Source of the DNA: Microcaldota archaeon
GTDB taxonomy: Archaea; Micrarchaeota; Micrarchaeia; CAILAH01
DNA length: 8,722 nucleotides
Direction of reading: 5' to 3'
Assembly: GCA_026419815.1 (NCBI GenBank)
Contig: JAOAKR010000001.1
Span: forward strand, 1-8,722
The position numbers and the translations under genes are program-made. This document shows positions 1-5,709 of this stretch, piece by piece; within the stretch, counting starts at the first letter, position 1; each line of letters begins with the position of its first letter. The notes under the pieces are model-generated. The model saw nothing but the letters and a program-made list of their open reading frames with translations, searched no databases and was not told the origin of the DNA.

Positions 1-127
1 GAAATACAGATAAATAGAATTGTAAAAACAGGTTTTGGTGCTAACAGATTTCCTACAGCTACGGATTCTTTGTTTTATTATGTTAAATCCGAAAAATTCA
101 CCTTTAAAGGGTTCAGAAAAAATTTAG
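1..127 (+). pseudogene. partial DNA methyltransferase-like reading frame (both ends missing)
   Basis: Frame 1 is open from the first base of the window and shows no stop before the rps8/rpl6 sequence begins. Bases here are about 30% GC, against roughly 50-60% in the rest of the window, so the stretch looks foreign to its neighbours. The translation contains the run TDSLFYYVKSEKFTF preceded by NRFP. It resembles the segment after the catalytic DPPY motif in beta-class/type III-like DNA N4/N6 methyltransferases, where a pattern like 'HD-x-ILFY-x-KS-x-x-x-TFN' is common. No catalytic motif is inside the window, so the family call is from one short pattern only. The other five frames are broken by stops. 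The frame then runs on into rpl6 by chance, because the following bases encode an rps8 tail in another frame. It could also be meaningless AT-rich sequence. Confidence 0.35.
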
Positions 128-142
128 ACAAGCCAAAAGAAC
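121..142. other. sequence junction between AT-rich foreign-looking DNA and spc operon
   Basis: Composition, reading frame and homology all change in this interval. To the left the only long open frame is frame 1, with methyltransferase-like residues. To the right frame 2 carries the uS8 tail. The exact breakpoint is uncertain because the first few residues of the uS8 tail are not strongly conserved. No obvious terminal inverted repeat, target-site duplication or tRNA sequence is visible at the junction. Confidence 0.55.
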
Positions 143-175
143 CTTGGTGGCAGGCTCATAGCATACATATATTAG
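128..175 (+). pseudogene. rps8: 3' remnant of rps8 (C-terminal end of ribosomal protein uS8)
   Basis: Frame 2 reads TSQKNLGGRLIAYIY followed by TAG at 173-175. Archaeal uS8 proteins typically end in a glycine-glycine-arginine-leucine-leucine-alanine-tyrosine-valine-tyrosine/tryptophan sequence, and rps8 is the normal gene immediately before rpl6 in archaea, so both sequence and position fit. Frame 2 has an in-frame TAG at 125-127. No other frame upstream shows the uS8 body, such as the conserved ST-x-x-G-V-x-(T/S)-H segment. Only the last 12-15 residues are therefore native, and the remainder has been replaced by the AT-rich upstream sequence. Whether this is an assembly chimera, a true disruption, or a duplicated 3' end left by an integration event cannot be decided from the window. 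Confidence 0.68.
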
Positions 176-176
176 T

Positions 177-182
177 GGTGAT
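177..182 (+). promoter_or_regulatory. ribosome binding site of rpl6
   Basis: GGTGAT matches part of the sequence complementary to the usual archaeal 16S 3' end (AGGAGGTGATCC). It lies 4 bases before ATG 187, whereas ATG 181 overlaps the site itself, so 187 is the better start. Confidence 0.6.
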
Positions 183-186
183 GCTG

Positions 187-684
187 ATGGTTGACGAGAA
201 GATAAGTGTGCCCGGGGGCGTTTCTGTCTCGCTTGCTGAAGGTGCTATTAAGGTAAAGGGGCCAAAGGGCGAGACAAGCGTAACTCTTTCCAAGAAGGTG
301 TCGGTTAAGGTTTCCGGCAGTGAAATTGCTGTCTCGGGCAGCAAGGTGCTGGTGTGCACTACGGTTGCGCACATTAACAATGCGCTCAAGGGCGTGCAGG
401 AAGGCCACAAGAAGTGCATGAAGATGGTGTTCGCACACTTCCCGATGAAGATTGAGGTAAAGGGAAGCACGATGACCATCAAGAATTTCCTTGGCGGCAA
501 GCGCGACCTGCACGCGGCTATTGTTGGCCCCACTAAGGTTACTGTGAAGGGGCAGGATGTTGAGATTGAGGGGCCGGATGCATATTCAGTCGGCCAGACA
601 GCAGCCAACCTGCGGCAGGCAGCGCGCGTCAAGGGCAAGGACGAGCGCGTGTTCCAGGACGGCATTTACGTGGTGAAAAAATGA
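187..684 (+). CDS. rpl6: 50S ribosomal protein L6 (uL6)
   Basis: uL6 is a large-subunit protein at the base of the P stalk, next to the sarcin-ricin loop. The 165-residue product shows the archaeal/eukaryotic L6 plan of two repeated beta-rich domains. The N-terminal domain (about 1-80) contains IKVKGPKGE at 21-29. The C-terminal domain (about 82-165) has NFLGGKR at 100-106, the VEIEGPD stretch near 125-131, VGQTAANLRQ at 135-144 and the closing DERVFQDGIYVVKK. ATG 187 was chosen over ATG 181 and the upstream GTGs because the GGTGAT site sits just before it. The frame stays open upstream, but that part encodes the uS8 tail in another frame and is not L6. The product is a little shorter than many archaeal L6 proteins. 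Its stop overlaps the next start by 4 bases (ATGA). Confidence 0.95.
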   Translation: MVDEKISVPGGVSVSLAEGAIKVKGPKGETSVTLSKKVSVKVSGSEIAVSGSKVLVCTTVAHINNALKGVQEGHKKCMKMVFAHFPMKIEVKGSTMTIKNFLGGKRDLHAAIVGPTKVTVKGQDVEIEGPDAYSVGQTAANLRQAARVKGKDERVFQDGIYVVKK

Positions 685-1043
685 AGCCGAAGATTTTGCG
701 ATCCAAGAAAAAGAGCCACCCGCGGTTCAGGAGGCCGAACGTAGGCCATACGCGGAAGCGCCTTGATGACAAGTGGCGGAAGCCACGCGGCATAGACAAC
801 AAGCAGGCCCTGAAGAGGGCGCATATGGGTGCATTGCCGAGGGTCGGCTACAAGAACCCCCGCGCAATACGGGGGCTGCACCCCTCTGGTAAGCGGGAAG
901 TGCTTGTGCGCTCAGCCAAGGACATTGCGGCGCTTAAGGGCGGTGCGGATGTTGCAGTCAGGATATCAGCGTCGGTGGGCAGCAAAAAGAGGGAGCAGCT
1001 TGCCAAGATGGCCGGCGAACTGAACCTCAAGCTACTTAACTAA
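681..1043 (+). CDS. rpl32e: 50S ribosomal protein L32e (eL32)
   Basis: eL32 is a large-subunit protein found only in archaea and eukaryotes. It binds 23S rRNA through a basic, extended N-terminal half. The 120-residue product begins with lysine-rich KPKILRSKKKSHPRFRRP and continues through the signature KWRKPRGIDNK (about 31-41) and the GYKNPRAIRGLHPSG segment (about 56-70). It ends with a compact domain carrying IAALKGGADVAVRISASVG. These match the family along their full length. The ATG overlaps the rpl6 stop as ATGA, and a GGTGA Shine-Dalgarno at 672-676 lies inside the end of rpl6. The length is near the family norm. Nothing odd was seen. Confidence 0.96.
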   Translation: MKPKILRSKKKSHPRFRRPNVGHTRKRLDDKWRKPRGIDNKQALKRAHMGALPRVGYKNPRAIRGLHPSGKREVLVRSAKDIAALKGGADVAVRISASVGSKKREQLAKMAGELNLKLLN

Positions 1044-1054
1044 GTGGTGTTTGT

Positions 1055-1492
1055 ATGGGAATACGCACGGTAAGACGGATGGCGGCGGACATACTCAAGT
1101 GCGGCGAGTCAAAGGTGAGGATTGACCCGGCCCGCATCTCTAATGCGTCCTCCGCACTCACACGGGACGACGTGAAGATGCTCATAATGCAAGGCGTTGT
1201 CTCAGCAGTTAGGAAGCGCGGCGTGTCGCGCGCACGCGGCAGGAAGAACGATGAGCTGAGGCGGAAGGGCCGTAAGGGCTCTGGCAGGAAAAGGGGCCCG
1301 CTGGGCGCACGCATCAACCTCAAGGACCGGTGGATGTCGCACGTGCGCGCACAGAGGAGCTACCTTAGGCAGGTTCGCCAGGCGCTCAAGGAGGGCGTGT
1401 ACCGCTCGCTTTACCTAAAAGTGAAGGGCGGCGAATTTAAGTCCCGGGCGCAGCTGGCCAATTACATTAAGGATAACGGTTTGATGAAGTGA
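1055..1492 (+). CDS. rpl19e: 50S ribosomal protein L19e (eL19)
   Basis: eL19 is an archaeal/eukaryotic large-subunit protein that helps form intersubunit contacts and lies near the nascent-chain exit side. The 145-residue product has the typical helical N-terminal domain, with RMAADILKCGESKVRIDP (residues 8-25), then the basic linker RGVSRARGRKNDELRRKGRKG followed by GSGRKRGPLGAR, and a long C-terminal helix starting at WMSHVRAQR. It ends in the conserved YRSLYLKVKGGEF and YIKDNG. The gene starts 11 bases after the rpl32e stop, with GTGGTG at 1044-1049 as ribosome binding site. Its TGA stop (1490-1492) is embedded in the start-site motif of rpl18, which suggests coupled translation. Confidence 0.96.
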   Translation: MGIRTVRRMAADILKCGESKVRIDPARISNASSALTRDDVKMLIMQGVVSAVRKRGVSRARGRKNDELRRKGRKGSGRKRGPLGARINLKDRWMSHVRAQRSYLRQVRQALKEGVYRSLYLKVKGGEFKSRAQLANYIKDNGLMK

Positions 1493-1493
1493 T
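1489..1493 (+). promoter_or_regulatory. ribosome binding site of rpl18
   Basis: GTGAT, 4 bases before ATG 1498, pairs with the inner part of the expected anti-Shine-Dalgarno. It overlaps the rpl19e stop. GTG 1489 and ATG 1492 are in-frame alternatives, but both lie inside this site. Confidence 0.5.
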
Positions 1494-1497
1494 GCTT

Positions 1498-2073
1498 ATG
1501 GCAAAGGCAACAAGAAGCACGTATAGGGTGTCGTTCAGGAGGCGCCGTGAGGGCAGGACGACATACTCAAAGCGGATTGCGATGCTCAAGTCTGGCGAGG
1601 CCCGGCTTGTGGCGCGCAAGACATCCTCCGGCATAATCGCGCAGGTGGTATTATACTCGCCACAGGGCGACAGGGTGGTGGCATCTGCGCGCTCTGCCGA
1701 GCTTGAGAAGCACGGCCTGCCCCGCCTGAAGAGCCTTCCGGCTGCGTACCTTGTGGGCTATGCGCTCGCAAAGCGCGCACTGCCCAAGGGCGTAAAGCGG
1801 GCGATACTTGATATGGGCAGGAGGACACCTGTTGCATCCTCATTTGCGTTTGCAGTTGTAAAGGGCGCCGTGGACGGCGGGCTTGAAATCCCGCACAACC
1901 CGGCGGTTTTCAATGATGACCGGTTCAGCGGCAAGCACATTGCCGATTATGCTAAATTGCTCAAGGAATCGGATGAGGCCGCATACAGGAAGAAGTTCTC
2001 GGCTTACCTCGCGAAGGGTGTGAGCCCAGAATCCCTGCCGCAGCTGATCCAGTCCATCAAGGGCAAGCTTTGA
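1498..2073 (+). CDS. rpl18: 50S ribosomal protein L18 (uL18)
   Basis: uL18 binds 5S rRNA and, with uL5, anchors it to the central protuberance. The 191-residue product carries the archaeal hallmarks: YRVSFRRRREGRTTYSKR at 9-26 (5S rRNA-binding arm), ARLVARK, SARSAELEKHGL, PAAYLVGYALAKRAL, the AILDMG loop and the VKGAVDGGLEIPHNP segment that archaea and eukaryotes share. A C-terminal helical extension (DYAKLLKESDEAAYRKKF onward) follows the RFSGKHIADYA motif, as in other archaeal L18 proteins. I chose ATG 1498 (MAKATRS) since the two upstream in-frame starts fall within the ribosome binding site. An alternative start at 1492 would add only two residues. It overlaps or abuts rpl19e and is followed 12 bases later by rps5. 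Confidence 0.95.
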   Translation: MAKATRSTYRVSFRRRREGRTTYSKRIAMLKSGEARLVARKTSSGIIAQVVLYSPQGDRVVASARSAELEKHGLPRLKSLPAAYLVGYALAKRALPKGVKRAILDMGRRTPVASSFAFAVVKGAVDGGLEIPHNPAVFNDDRFSGKHIADYAKLLKESDEAAYRKKFSAYLAKGVSPESLPQLIQSIKGKL

Positions 2074-2076
2074 GGT

Positions 2077-2081
2077 GTGAT
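2077..2081 (+). promoter_or_regulatory. ribosome binding site of rps5
   Basis: GTGAT sits 4 bases before ATG 2086, and an upstream GAGGTG at 2073-2078 partly overlaps it. In-frame GTG 2077 and ATG 2080 are alternative starts, and ATG 2086 has the better spacing. Confidence 0.5.
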
Positions 2082-2085
2082 GCAT

Positions 2086-2757
2086 ATGGCGTTCAACAGG
2101 GGTAAGCCAAAAAGGGATTTCCGTGGGCCCAGGGAAGAGCCGAAGGCTGTGTGGGTCCCGAAGACCGAGCTCGGCAAACGCGTTGCGAGCGGCCAGGTGA
2201 CGAACATTGACGAGATACTCAACAACGGCCTAAGGATTATTGAGCCGGAGATTGTTGACGCGCTCGTTCCTGACCTGCAGGATGACCTGATAAAGCTTGG
2301 CACGACACAGCGCGTCACGGATTCTGGCCGCAAGATAAAGTTTAGGGCAGTTGTTGTGGTTGGGGACGGCCGTGGCCATATCGGGATAGGCGCCGGCAAG
2401 TCAGATGAGGCGCGCCCGGCAATTGACAATGCGGTGCGCTCCGCAAAGCGCAACCTCATTTCCGTTCCGTTCGGCTGCGGGTCGTGGGAGTGCGGCTGCG
2501 GGACCAAGCACAGCCTGCCAATTGAGGTATCTGGCAAGTGCGGCAGCGTCACGGTGACGCTCCGGCCTGCACCGCGCGGTGTCGGTGTGGTGGGCAACGC
2601 GATAGTCAAGAAAGTGCTTGCCAAGGCAGGCCTGAGCGACGTGTGGTCCGCGTGCAGGGGCAGCACGTCAACCAAGTTTAACACCGCGATGGCGGTGTAT
2701 AACGCCCTCAAGAAGCTCAACAATATGCATTCCAGGAGGGACTGGACGGAGGAATGA
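2086..2757 (+). CDS. rps5: 30S ribosomal protein S5 (uS5)
   Basis: uS5 is a small-subunit protein at the mRNA entry site that affects decoding accuracy. The 223-residue product has an archaeal/eukaryotic-type N-terminal extension (1-45), then the double-stranded-RNA-binding-like domain with RKIKFRAVVVVGDGRGHIG (82-100) and IGAGKSDEARPAI. The archaeal-specific VPFGCGSWECGCGTKH (127-142) comes next, with cysteines 131, 136, 138 and a further Cys152 that may bind metal. The C-terminal domain contains LRPAPRGVGVVG (159-170) and AGLSDVWSACRGST. The sequence matches archaeal S5 end to end. It starts 12 bases after rpl18 and ends 4 bases before rpl30, and a GGAGG inside its last codons serves the next gene. 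Confidence 0.96.
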   Translation: MAFNRGKPKRDFRGPREEPKAVWVPKTELGKRVASGQVTNIDEILNNGLRIIEPEIVDALVPDLQDDLIKLGTTQRVTDSGRKIKFRAVVVVGDGRGHIGIGAGKSDEARPAIDNAVRSAKRNLISVPFGCGSWECGCGTKHSLPIEVSGKCGSVTVTLRPAPRGVGVVGNAIVKKVLAKAGLSDVWSACRGSTSTKFNTAMAVYNALKKLNNMHSRRDWTEE

Positions 2758-2761
2758 TGCT

Positions 2762-3220
2762 ATGCAGCTTTATGCAGTAGTTCGTGTTCGTGGCAAGACT
2801 GGCATCAAGCCTGACATAAGGCAAGCGATGGGATACCTCAACCTCAGCCGTGCAAACCATTGCGTGGTTATGCCCGCAACCGGCCCGCTCAGGGGGACGC
2901 TCCAGCTCTGTAAAGACTATGTCACGTGGGGCGAGCTTGACAGTGAGACGCTGTCAAGCCTCATAATGAAGAGGGGCCGCCTGCTTGGCAACAAGCGGAT
3001 AACCGAGGAGTATTTGCAGTCAAAGGGGCACAAGGGGTTCAGCGCGCTTGCAGCTGCCGTGCTTGAGGGCAAGGCATCCCTGCAGGAGGCGGGGCTCAAG
3101 AAAGTGTTCAGGCTCAACCCGCCCAAGGGCGGCTACAAGATTGTAAAGCGCCCGTTCCCAAAGGGCGCGCTTGGGTACAGGGGCGACAAGATTAACGCCC
3201 TTCTCAGGAGGATGATTTGA
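2762..3220 (+). CDS. rpl30: 50S ribosomal protein L30 (uL30)
   Basis: uL30 is a 23S rRNA-binding large-subunit protein. At 152 residues this is the long archaeal/eukaryotic form, not the roughly 60-residue bacterial one. The N-terminal ferredoxin-like fold is seen as LYAVVRVRGKTGIKPDIRQA and LNLSRANHCVVMP. The extension shows the conserved KDYVTWGELD (51-60), LIMKRGRLLGNKRITEEYL (67-85) and the C-terminal FRLNPPKGGYK, followed by KIVKRPFPKGALGYRG. ATG 2762 is preceded by GGAGG at 2748-2752 within the rps5 end, and ATGATG between them is out of frame. Its TGA stop overlaps the rpl15 ATG by one base. Confidence 0.96.
   Translation: MQLYAVVRVRGKTGIKPDIRQAMGYLNLSRANHCVVMPATGPLRGTLQLCKDYVTWGELDSETLSSLIMKRGRLLGNKRITEEYLQSKGHKGFSALAAAVLEGKASLQEAGLKKVFRLNPPKGGYKIVKRPFPKGALGYRGDKINALLRRMI
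3206..3211 (+). promoter_or_regulatory. ribosome binding site of rpl15
   Basis: AGGAGG, extended to AGGAGGATGAT, lies 8 bases before ATG 3220. It is one of the strongest Shine-Dalgarno matches in the window and favours ATG 3220 over the in-frame TTG 3217. Confidence 0.65.
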
Positions 3221-3660
3221 TGGTTCGTACACACAGGCCAAGAAGCAAGAGCAAGTTCTTAGGGAAGAGGCATCACGGGCGCGGCAACAAGAAGAAGGGC
3301 CGCGGGTCCGGCACACGTGGCGGTGTGGGCCGTGGCGGGATGCTCAAGCACAGGAAAACATATACGCTAAAGTATGAGAAGGGGTATTACGGTGTGCACG
3401 GCTTTGTGAACAAGGTGCGCAACCGCCCAGACGTGATCAACCTGACGCACATCTCGCGCAAGATAGCTTCTGGAGAGGTGAGCAAGAAGGACAACGTCTA
3501 CTATTTCAGGTTTGACGGCAAGGTACTGGGTGGCGGCCAGCTTTACTACCCAACGGTAGTTGAGGCACGCTCATTCTCAAAGAAGGCGGTTGACAAGATT
3601 GAGCAGGTGGGCGGGGAGGCCCGCAGCATAAGCGGTGCGCCAGCCACCGCACAGAAGTAG
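3220..3660 (+). CDS. rpl15: 50S ribosomal protein L15 (uL15, archaeal L27a-like)
   Basis: uL15 is a late-assembly large-subunit protein with a long basic N-terminal arm that threads through 23S rRNA. The 146-residue product starts with THRPRSKSKFLGKRHHGRGN and the glycine/arginine-rich GRGSGTRGGVGRGGMLKH (28-44). It continues with YEKGYYGVHGF (52-62), typical of the archaeal/eukaryotic L27a branch, and a C-terminal globular domain with KVLGGGQ (101-107) and VVEARSFSKKAVDKIEQVGG. The TGA of rpl30 and this ATG share a base (TGATG), so translation is probably coupled. A short alanine/proline tail (GAPATAQK) ends the protein. It is followed at once by secY, the usual archaeal and bacterial order. 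Confidence 0.96.
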   Translation: MVRTHRPRSKSKFLGKRHHGRGNKKKGRGSGTRGGVGRGGMLKHRKTYTLKYEKGYYGVHGFVNKVRNRPDVINLTHISRKIASGEVSKKDNVYYFRFDGKVLGGGQLYYPTVVEARSFSKKAVDKIEQVGGEARSISGAPATAQK

Positions 3661-3665
3661 GTGTG
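3660..3665 (+). promoter_or_regulatory. ribosome binding site of secY
   Basis: GGTGTG begins on the last base of the rpl15 stop. Its GGTG core ends 8 bases before ATG 3672, which is preferred over in-frame GTG 3663 inside the site. Confidence 0.5.
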
Positions 3666-3671
3666 TGCAAG

Positions 3672-5153
3672 ATGGACCTTGAGCCATTGAGGCCGGTTGT
3701 GGGCCGGCTGCCGGAAGTCAAGATGCCGGTCATCCAGCCGACCCTCAACGAGCGGCTGATGTATACGCTGGGCATACTTGTGCTTTTCTTCGTGATGTAC
3801 CACATATACCCGACCGGTGTTGTGGTCAGCAAGGATACAAAGACTGAGTTCCTGCAGCTCGTCCTTGCATCAAAGATGGGCTCGCTTATAACAATCGGTA
3901 TCGGGCCTATTGTTTTGGCATCAATATTCCTGCAGCTGTTCGTGGGTGCCAAGCTCATAAACATTGACCTCTCACAGCCGCGCAACAAGGCGCTGTTCCA
4001 GGGGACGCAAAAGCTGCTTGCAATCATCCTTGCGCTGTTTGAGGCGTTCATATACACTAATATGATGCAGCTTGACACGGCACTATACCCCGTTATGGGA
4101 GAGCTCGGGGTACGGGTGCTCGTTGCGGTGCAGATTGCGCTCGGCTCAATATTGCTGCTGTACTTTGATGAGGTAATATCAAAGTACGGGATAGGCAGCG
4201 GTATCGGGCTGTTCATCGCGGGAGGCGTGTCAATATCCGTGGTGTCAGGGTTCATAGGCATAATTACTGGGTTTGGCGGGATACCCGAGTCTAATACTCT
4301 CGCCTACCATCTCCTGCAGGGAGGCGCGAATGCTATACCTTCCGCAATAATAGTGCTGGCGCCGGTAATAGCTACACTGCTGGTGTTCGCTGCTTCAGTG
4401 TATGCTGAGGGCATAAAAGTAGAGGTGCCTCTGGCGTTTGACAAGGCGGCAGGCTATGGCGGCAGGTACCCAATTAAGTTCCTTTACACGTCAAATATGC
4501 CAGTCATACTTGCATTTGCATTCCTTTCATCAGTGCAGCTGTTCGGCAGGATGATTTCAGGCATAACATTTGAGCTTGGCGGGGTAAGCATCGCATCATT
4601 CTTGGCCAATTACAATATGGCGGGCCAGCTTGACAGCGGGCTGCTTTACCTGATAACGCCGTCGTTCCCAAGCCCGCTTGCCATCGCAGGTGGCATGCCT
4701 GTTTACATTAACCTGATGCTGACAAGCGGCCAGACATTATTGGTCCCGTTCATTGGTGCAGTGTTCGTGCCGGAATACATACACGCGATTGTATACGCAA
4801 TCAGCCTCATCATCCTCTCAATACTGTTCGGCTATCTCTGGACGGAGACATCGGGCATGACTGCGCGCGATGTGGCTGGCCAGCTCAAGCGTGTGGGCCT
4901 TTCAATACCCGGTTTCAGGCGCGATGAGCGCATGATTGAGAAGATCCTTTCAAAATATATCCCAGTGATCACAGTGTTAGGCAGCGGTTTTGTCGGCCTG
5001 CTTGCGGCGTGTGCAGACCTTACGGGCGCAATCGGAACCGGCACAGGCATTCTCCTGACCGCGGGCATACTTTACAGGATATATGAGGAAATGGAGCAGC
5101 GGCAGATGTTTGAGATATACCCGCAGCTCAAGAATATGATGGGTGGTGAATAG
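3672..5153 (+). CDS. secY: preprotein translocase subunit SecY (Sec61 alpha)
   Basis: SecY is the channel-forming subunit of the SecYEG/Sec61 translocon, moving or inserting nascent proteins across the cytoplasmic membrane. The 493-residue product has about ten hydrophobic helices. TM1 is near 31-48. The plug/TM2 region is near 66-95, with SLITIGIGPIVLASIFLQ. Further helices follow near 113-130, 146-166, 176-200, 223-243, 275-291, 340-363, 370-388 and 432-470. Archaeal signatures include GRYPIKFLYTSNMPVIL (264-280), the cytoplasmic loop before TM9 (WTETSGMTARDVAGQLKRVG, 390-409) followed by SIPGFRRDERMIEKIL, and GAIGTGTGILLTAGILYRIYEE near the C terminus. I chose ATG 3672 by its GGTG site. 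The alternative GTG 3663 adds three residues. Position between rpl15 and adk is canonical. Confidence 0.97.
   Translation: MDLEPLRPVVGRLPEVKMPVIQPTLNERLMYTLGILVLFFVMYHIYPTGVVVSKDTKTEFLQLVLASKMGSLITIGIGPIVLASIFLQLFVGAKLINIDLSQPRNKALFQGTQKLLAIILALFEAFIYTNMMQLDTALYPVMGELGVRVLVAVQIALGSILLLYFDEVISKYGIGSGIGLFIAGGVSISVVSGFIGIITGFGGIPESNTLAYHLLQGGANAIPSAIIVLAPVIATLLVFAASVYAEGIKVEVPLAFDKAAGYGGRYPIKFLYTSNMPVILAFAFLSSVQLFGRMISGITFELGGVSIASFLANYNMAGQLDSGLLYLITPSFPSPLAIAGGMPVYINLMLTSGQTLLVPFIGAVFVPEYIHAIVYAISLIILSILFGYLWTETSGMTARDVAGQLKRVGLSIPGFRRDERMIEKILSKYIPVITVLGSGFVGLLAACADLTGAIGTGTGILLTAGILYRIYEEMEQRQMFEIYPQLKNMMGGE
5142..5149 (+). promoter_or_regulatory. ribosome binding site of adk
   Basis: GGTGGTGA lies inside the last codons of secY, 8 bases before ATG 5158. 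It decides against the in-frame GTG codons at 5143 and 5146, which are part of the site. Confidence 0.6.
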
Positions 5154-5157
5154 CGCA

Positions 5158-5709
5158 ATGATAATAGTGATGGGGACGCCGGGGGCTGGCAAGAGCACGG
5201 TGCTCAGTGCGCTTTCAGCGAAGCACCCAGAGATTAAGGTCGTGAACTTCGGCACTGTGATGCTTGACATTGCAAAAGCGGAGTACGGCGTTGCCGGGCG
5301 CGATGATATGCGAAAGCTGCCGCGCGACAAGTACCGCGAGCTCCAGCGCAAGGCTGCACAGGCAATCGCAAAGATGCCTCCGTCCACGATAATAGATACG
5401 CATGCATCCGTGAATACTGCGGATGGGTACCATCCCGGGCTGCCGTTGTATGTCCTTTCAGAGCTGCCCATAGACGCATTAGTTTACATATATGCGAGGA
5501 TTGAGGATGTGATTGAGCGCAGGCGGCGCGACACGTCGCGCCAGCGTGATGCTGAGCCGCCGGAGCAGCTGCGCCTGCACGAGAGCATAAACCTTGCGAT
5601 GGTTTCTGCGTATTCCGTGCATGCAAACGCCCCCGTCAAGTTCATACTCAACGAGACAGGCCGCCTTGAAGAGGCGGTCAGCCAGCTTGAGCGGTGTGTG
5701 AGGATATGA
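5158..5709 (+). CDS. adkA: archaeal-type adenylate kinase
   Basis: This enzyme interconverts ATP + AMP and 2 ADP and is of the archaeal AdkA kind, which differs from the bacterial Adk and is often trimeric in characterised archaea. The 183-residue product starts directly with the beta strand and P-loop MIIVMGTPGAGKST (GTPGAGKS at 6-13). The archaeal signature VNFGTVMLDIAK (29-40) and RDDMRKLPRD (48-57) follow, then IIDTHASV (78-85), HPGLPLYVL (92-100) and an arginine-rich lid RRRRDTSRQRD (121-131). It matches the family along its length with no missing catalytic motif. It begins 4 bases after the secY stop and overlaps the following gene by 4 bases (ATGA). secY-adk-EMC3-like is a known archaeal arrangement. 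Confidence 0.93.
   Translation: MIIVMGTPGAGKSTVLSALSAKHPEIKVVNFGTVMLDIAKAEYGVAGRDDMRKLPRDKYRELQRKAAQAIAKMPPSTIIDTHASVNTADGYHPGLPLYVLSELPIDALVYIYARIEDVIERRRRDTSRQRDAEPPEQLRLHESINLAMVSAYSVHANAPVKFILNETGRLEEAVSQLERCVRI

Noticed and set aside
1..127. A promoter (TATA box/BRE) for the ribosomal operon in the AT-rich segment
   Set aside because: The whole segment is AT-rich, so TATA-like strings carry no weight; no clear BRE plus TATA at a proper distance from a start was found.
26..127. Frame 2 open stretch upstream as the body of rps8
   Set aside because: It shares the frame of the uS8 tail but its translation has none of the uS8 conserved segments and is closed by TAG at 125-127.
2004..2723. 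Long antisense open frame (239 codons) across rps5
   Set aside because: It is antisense to a gene with full-length uS5 homology. Its translation shows no domain pattern and is explained by GC-rich codon bias.
3506..4261. Antisense open frame of 251 codons across the rpl15 end and secY
   Set aside because: It is the shadow of two well-supported genes; the serine/threonine/proline-rich translation has no recognisable fold or own ribosome binding site.
4977..5471. Antisense open frame of 164 codons over the secY/adk junction
   Set aside because: It is complementary to the conserved TM10 region of secY and the P-loop of adk, so a mirror artefact.
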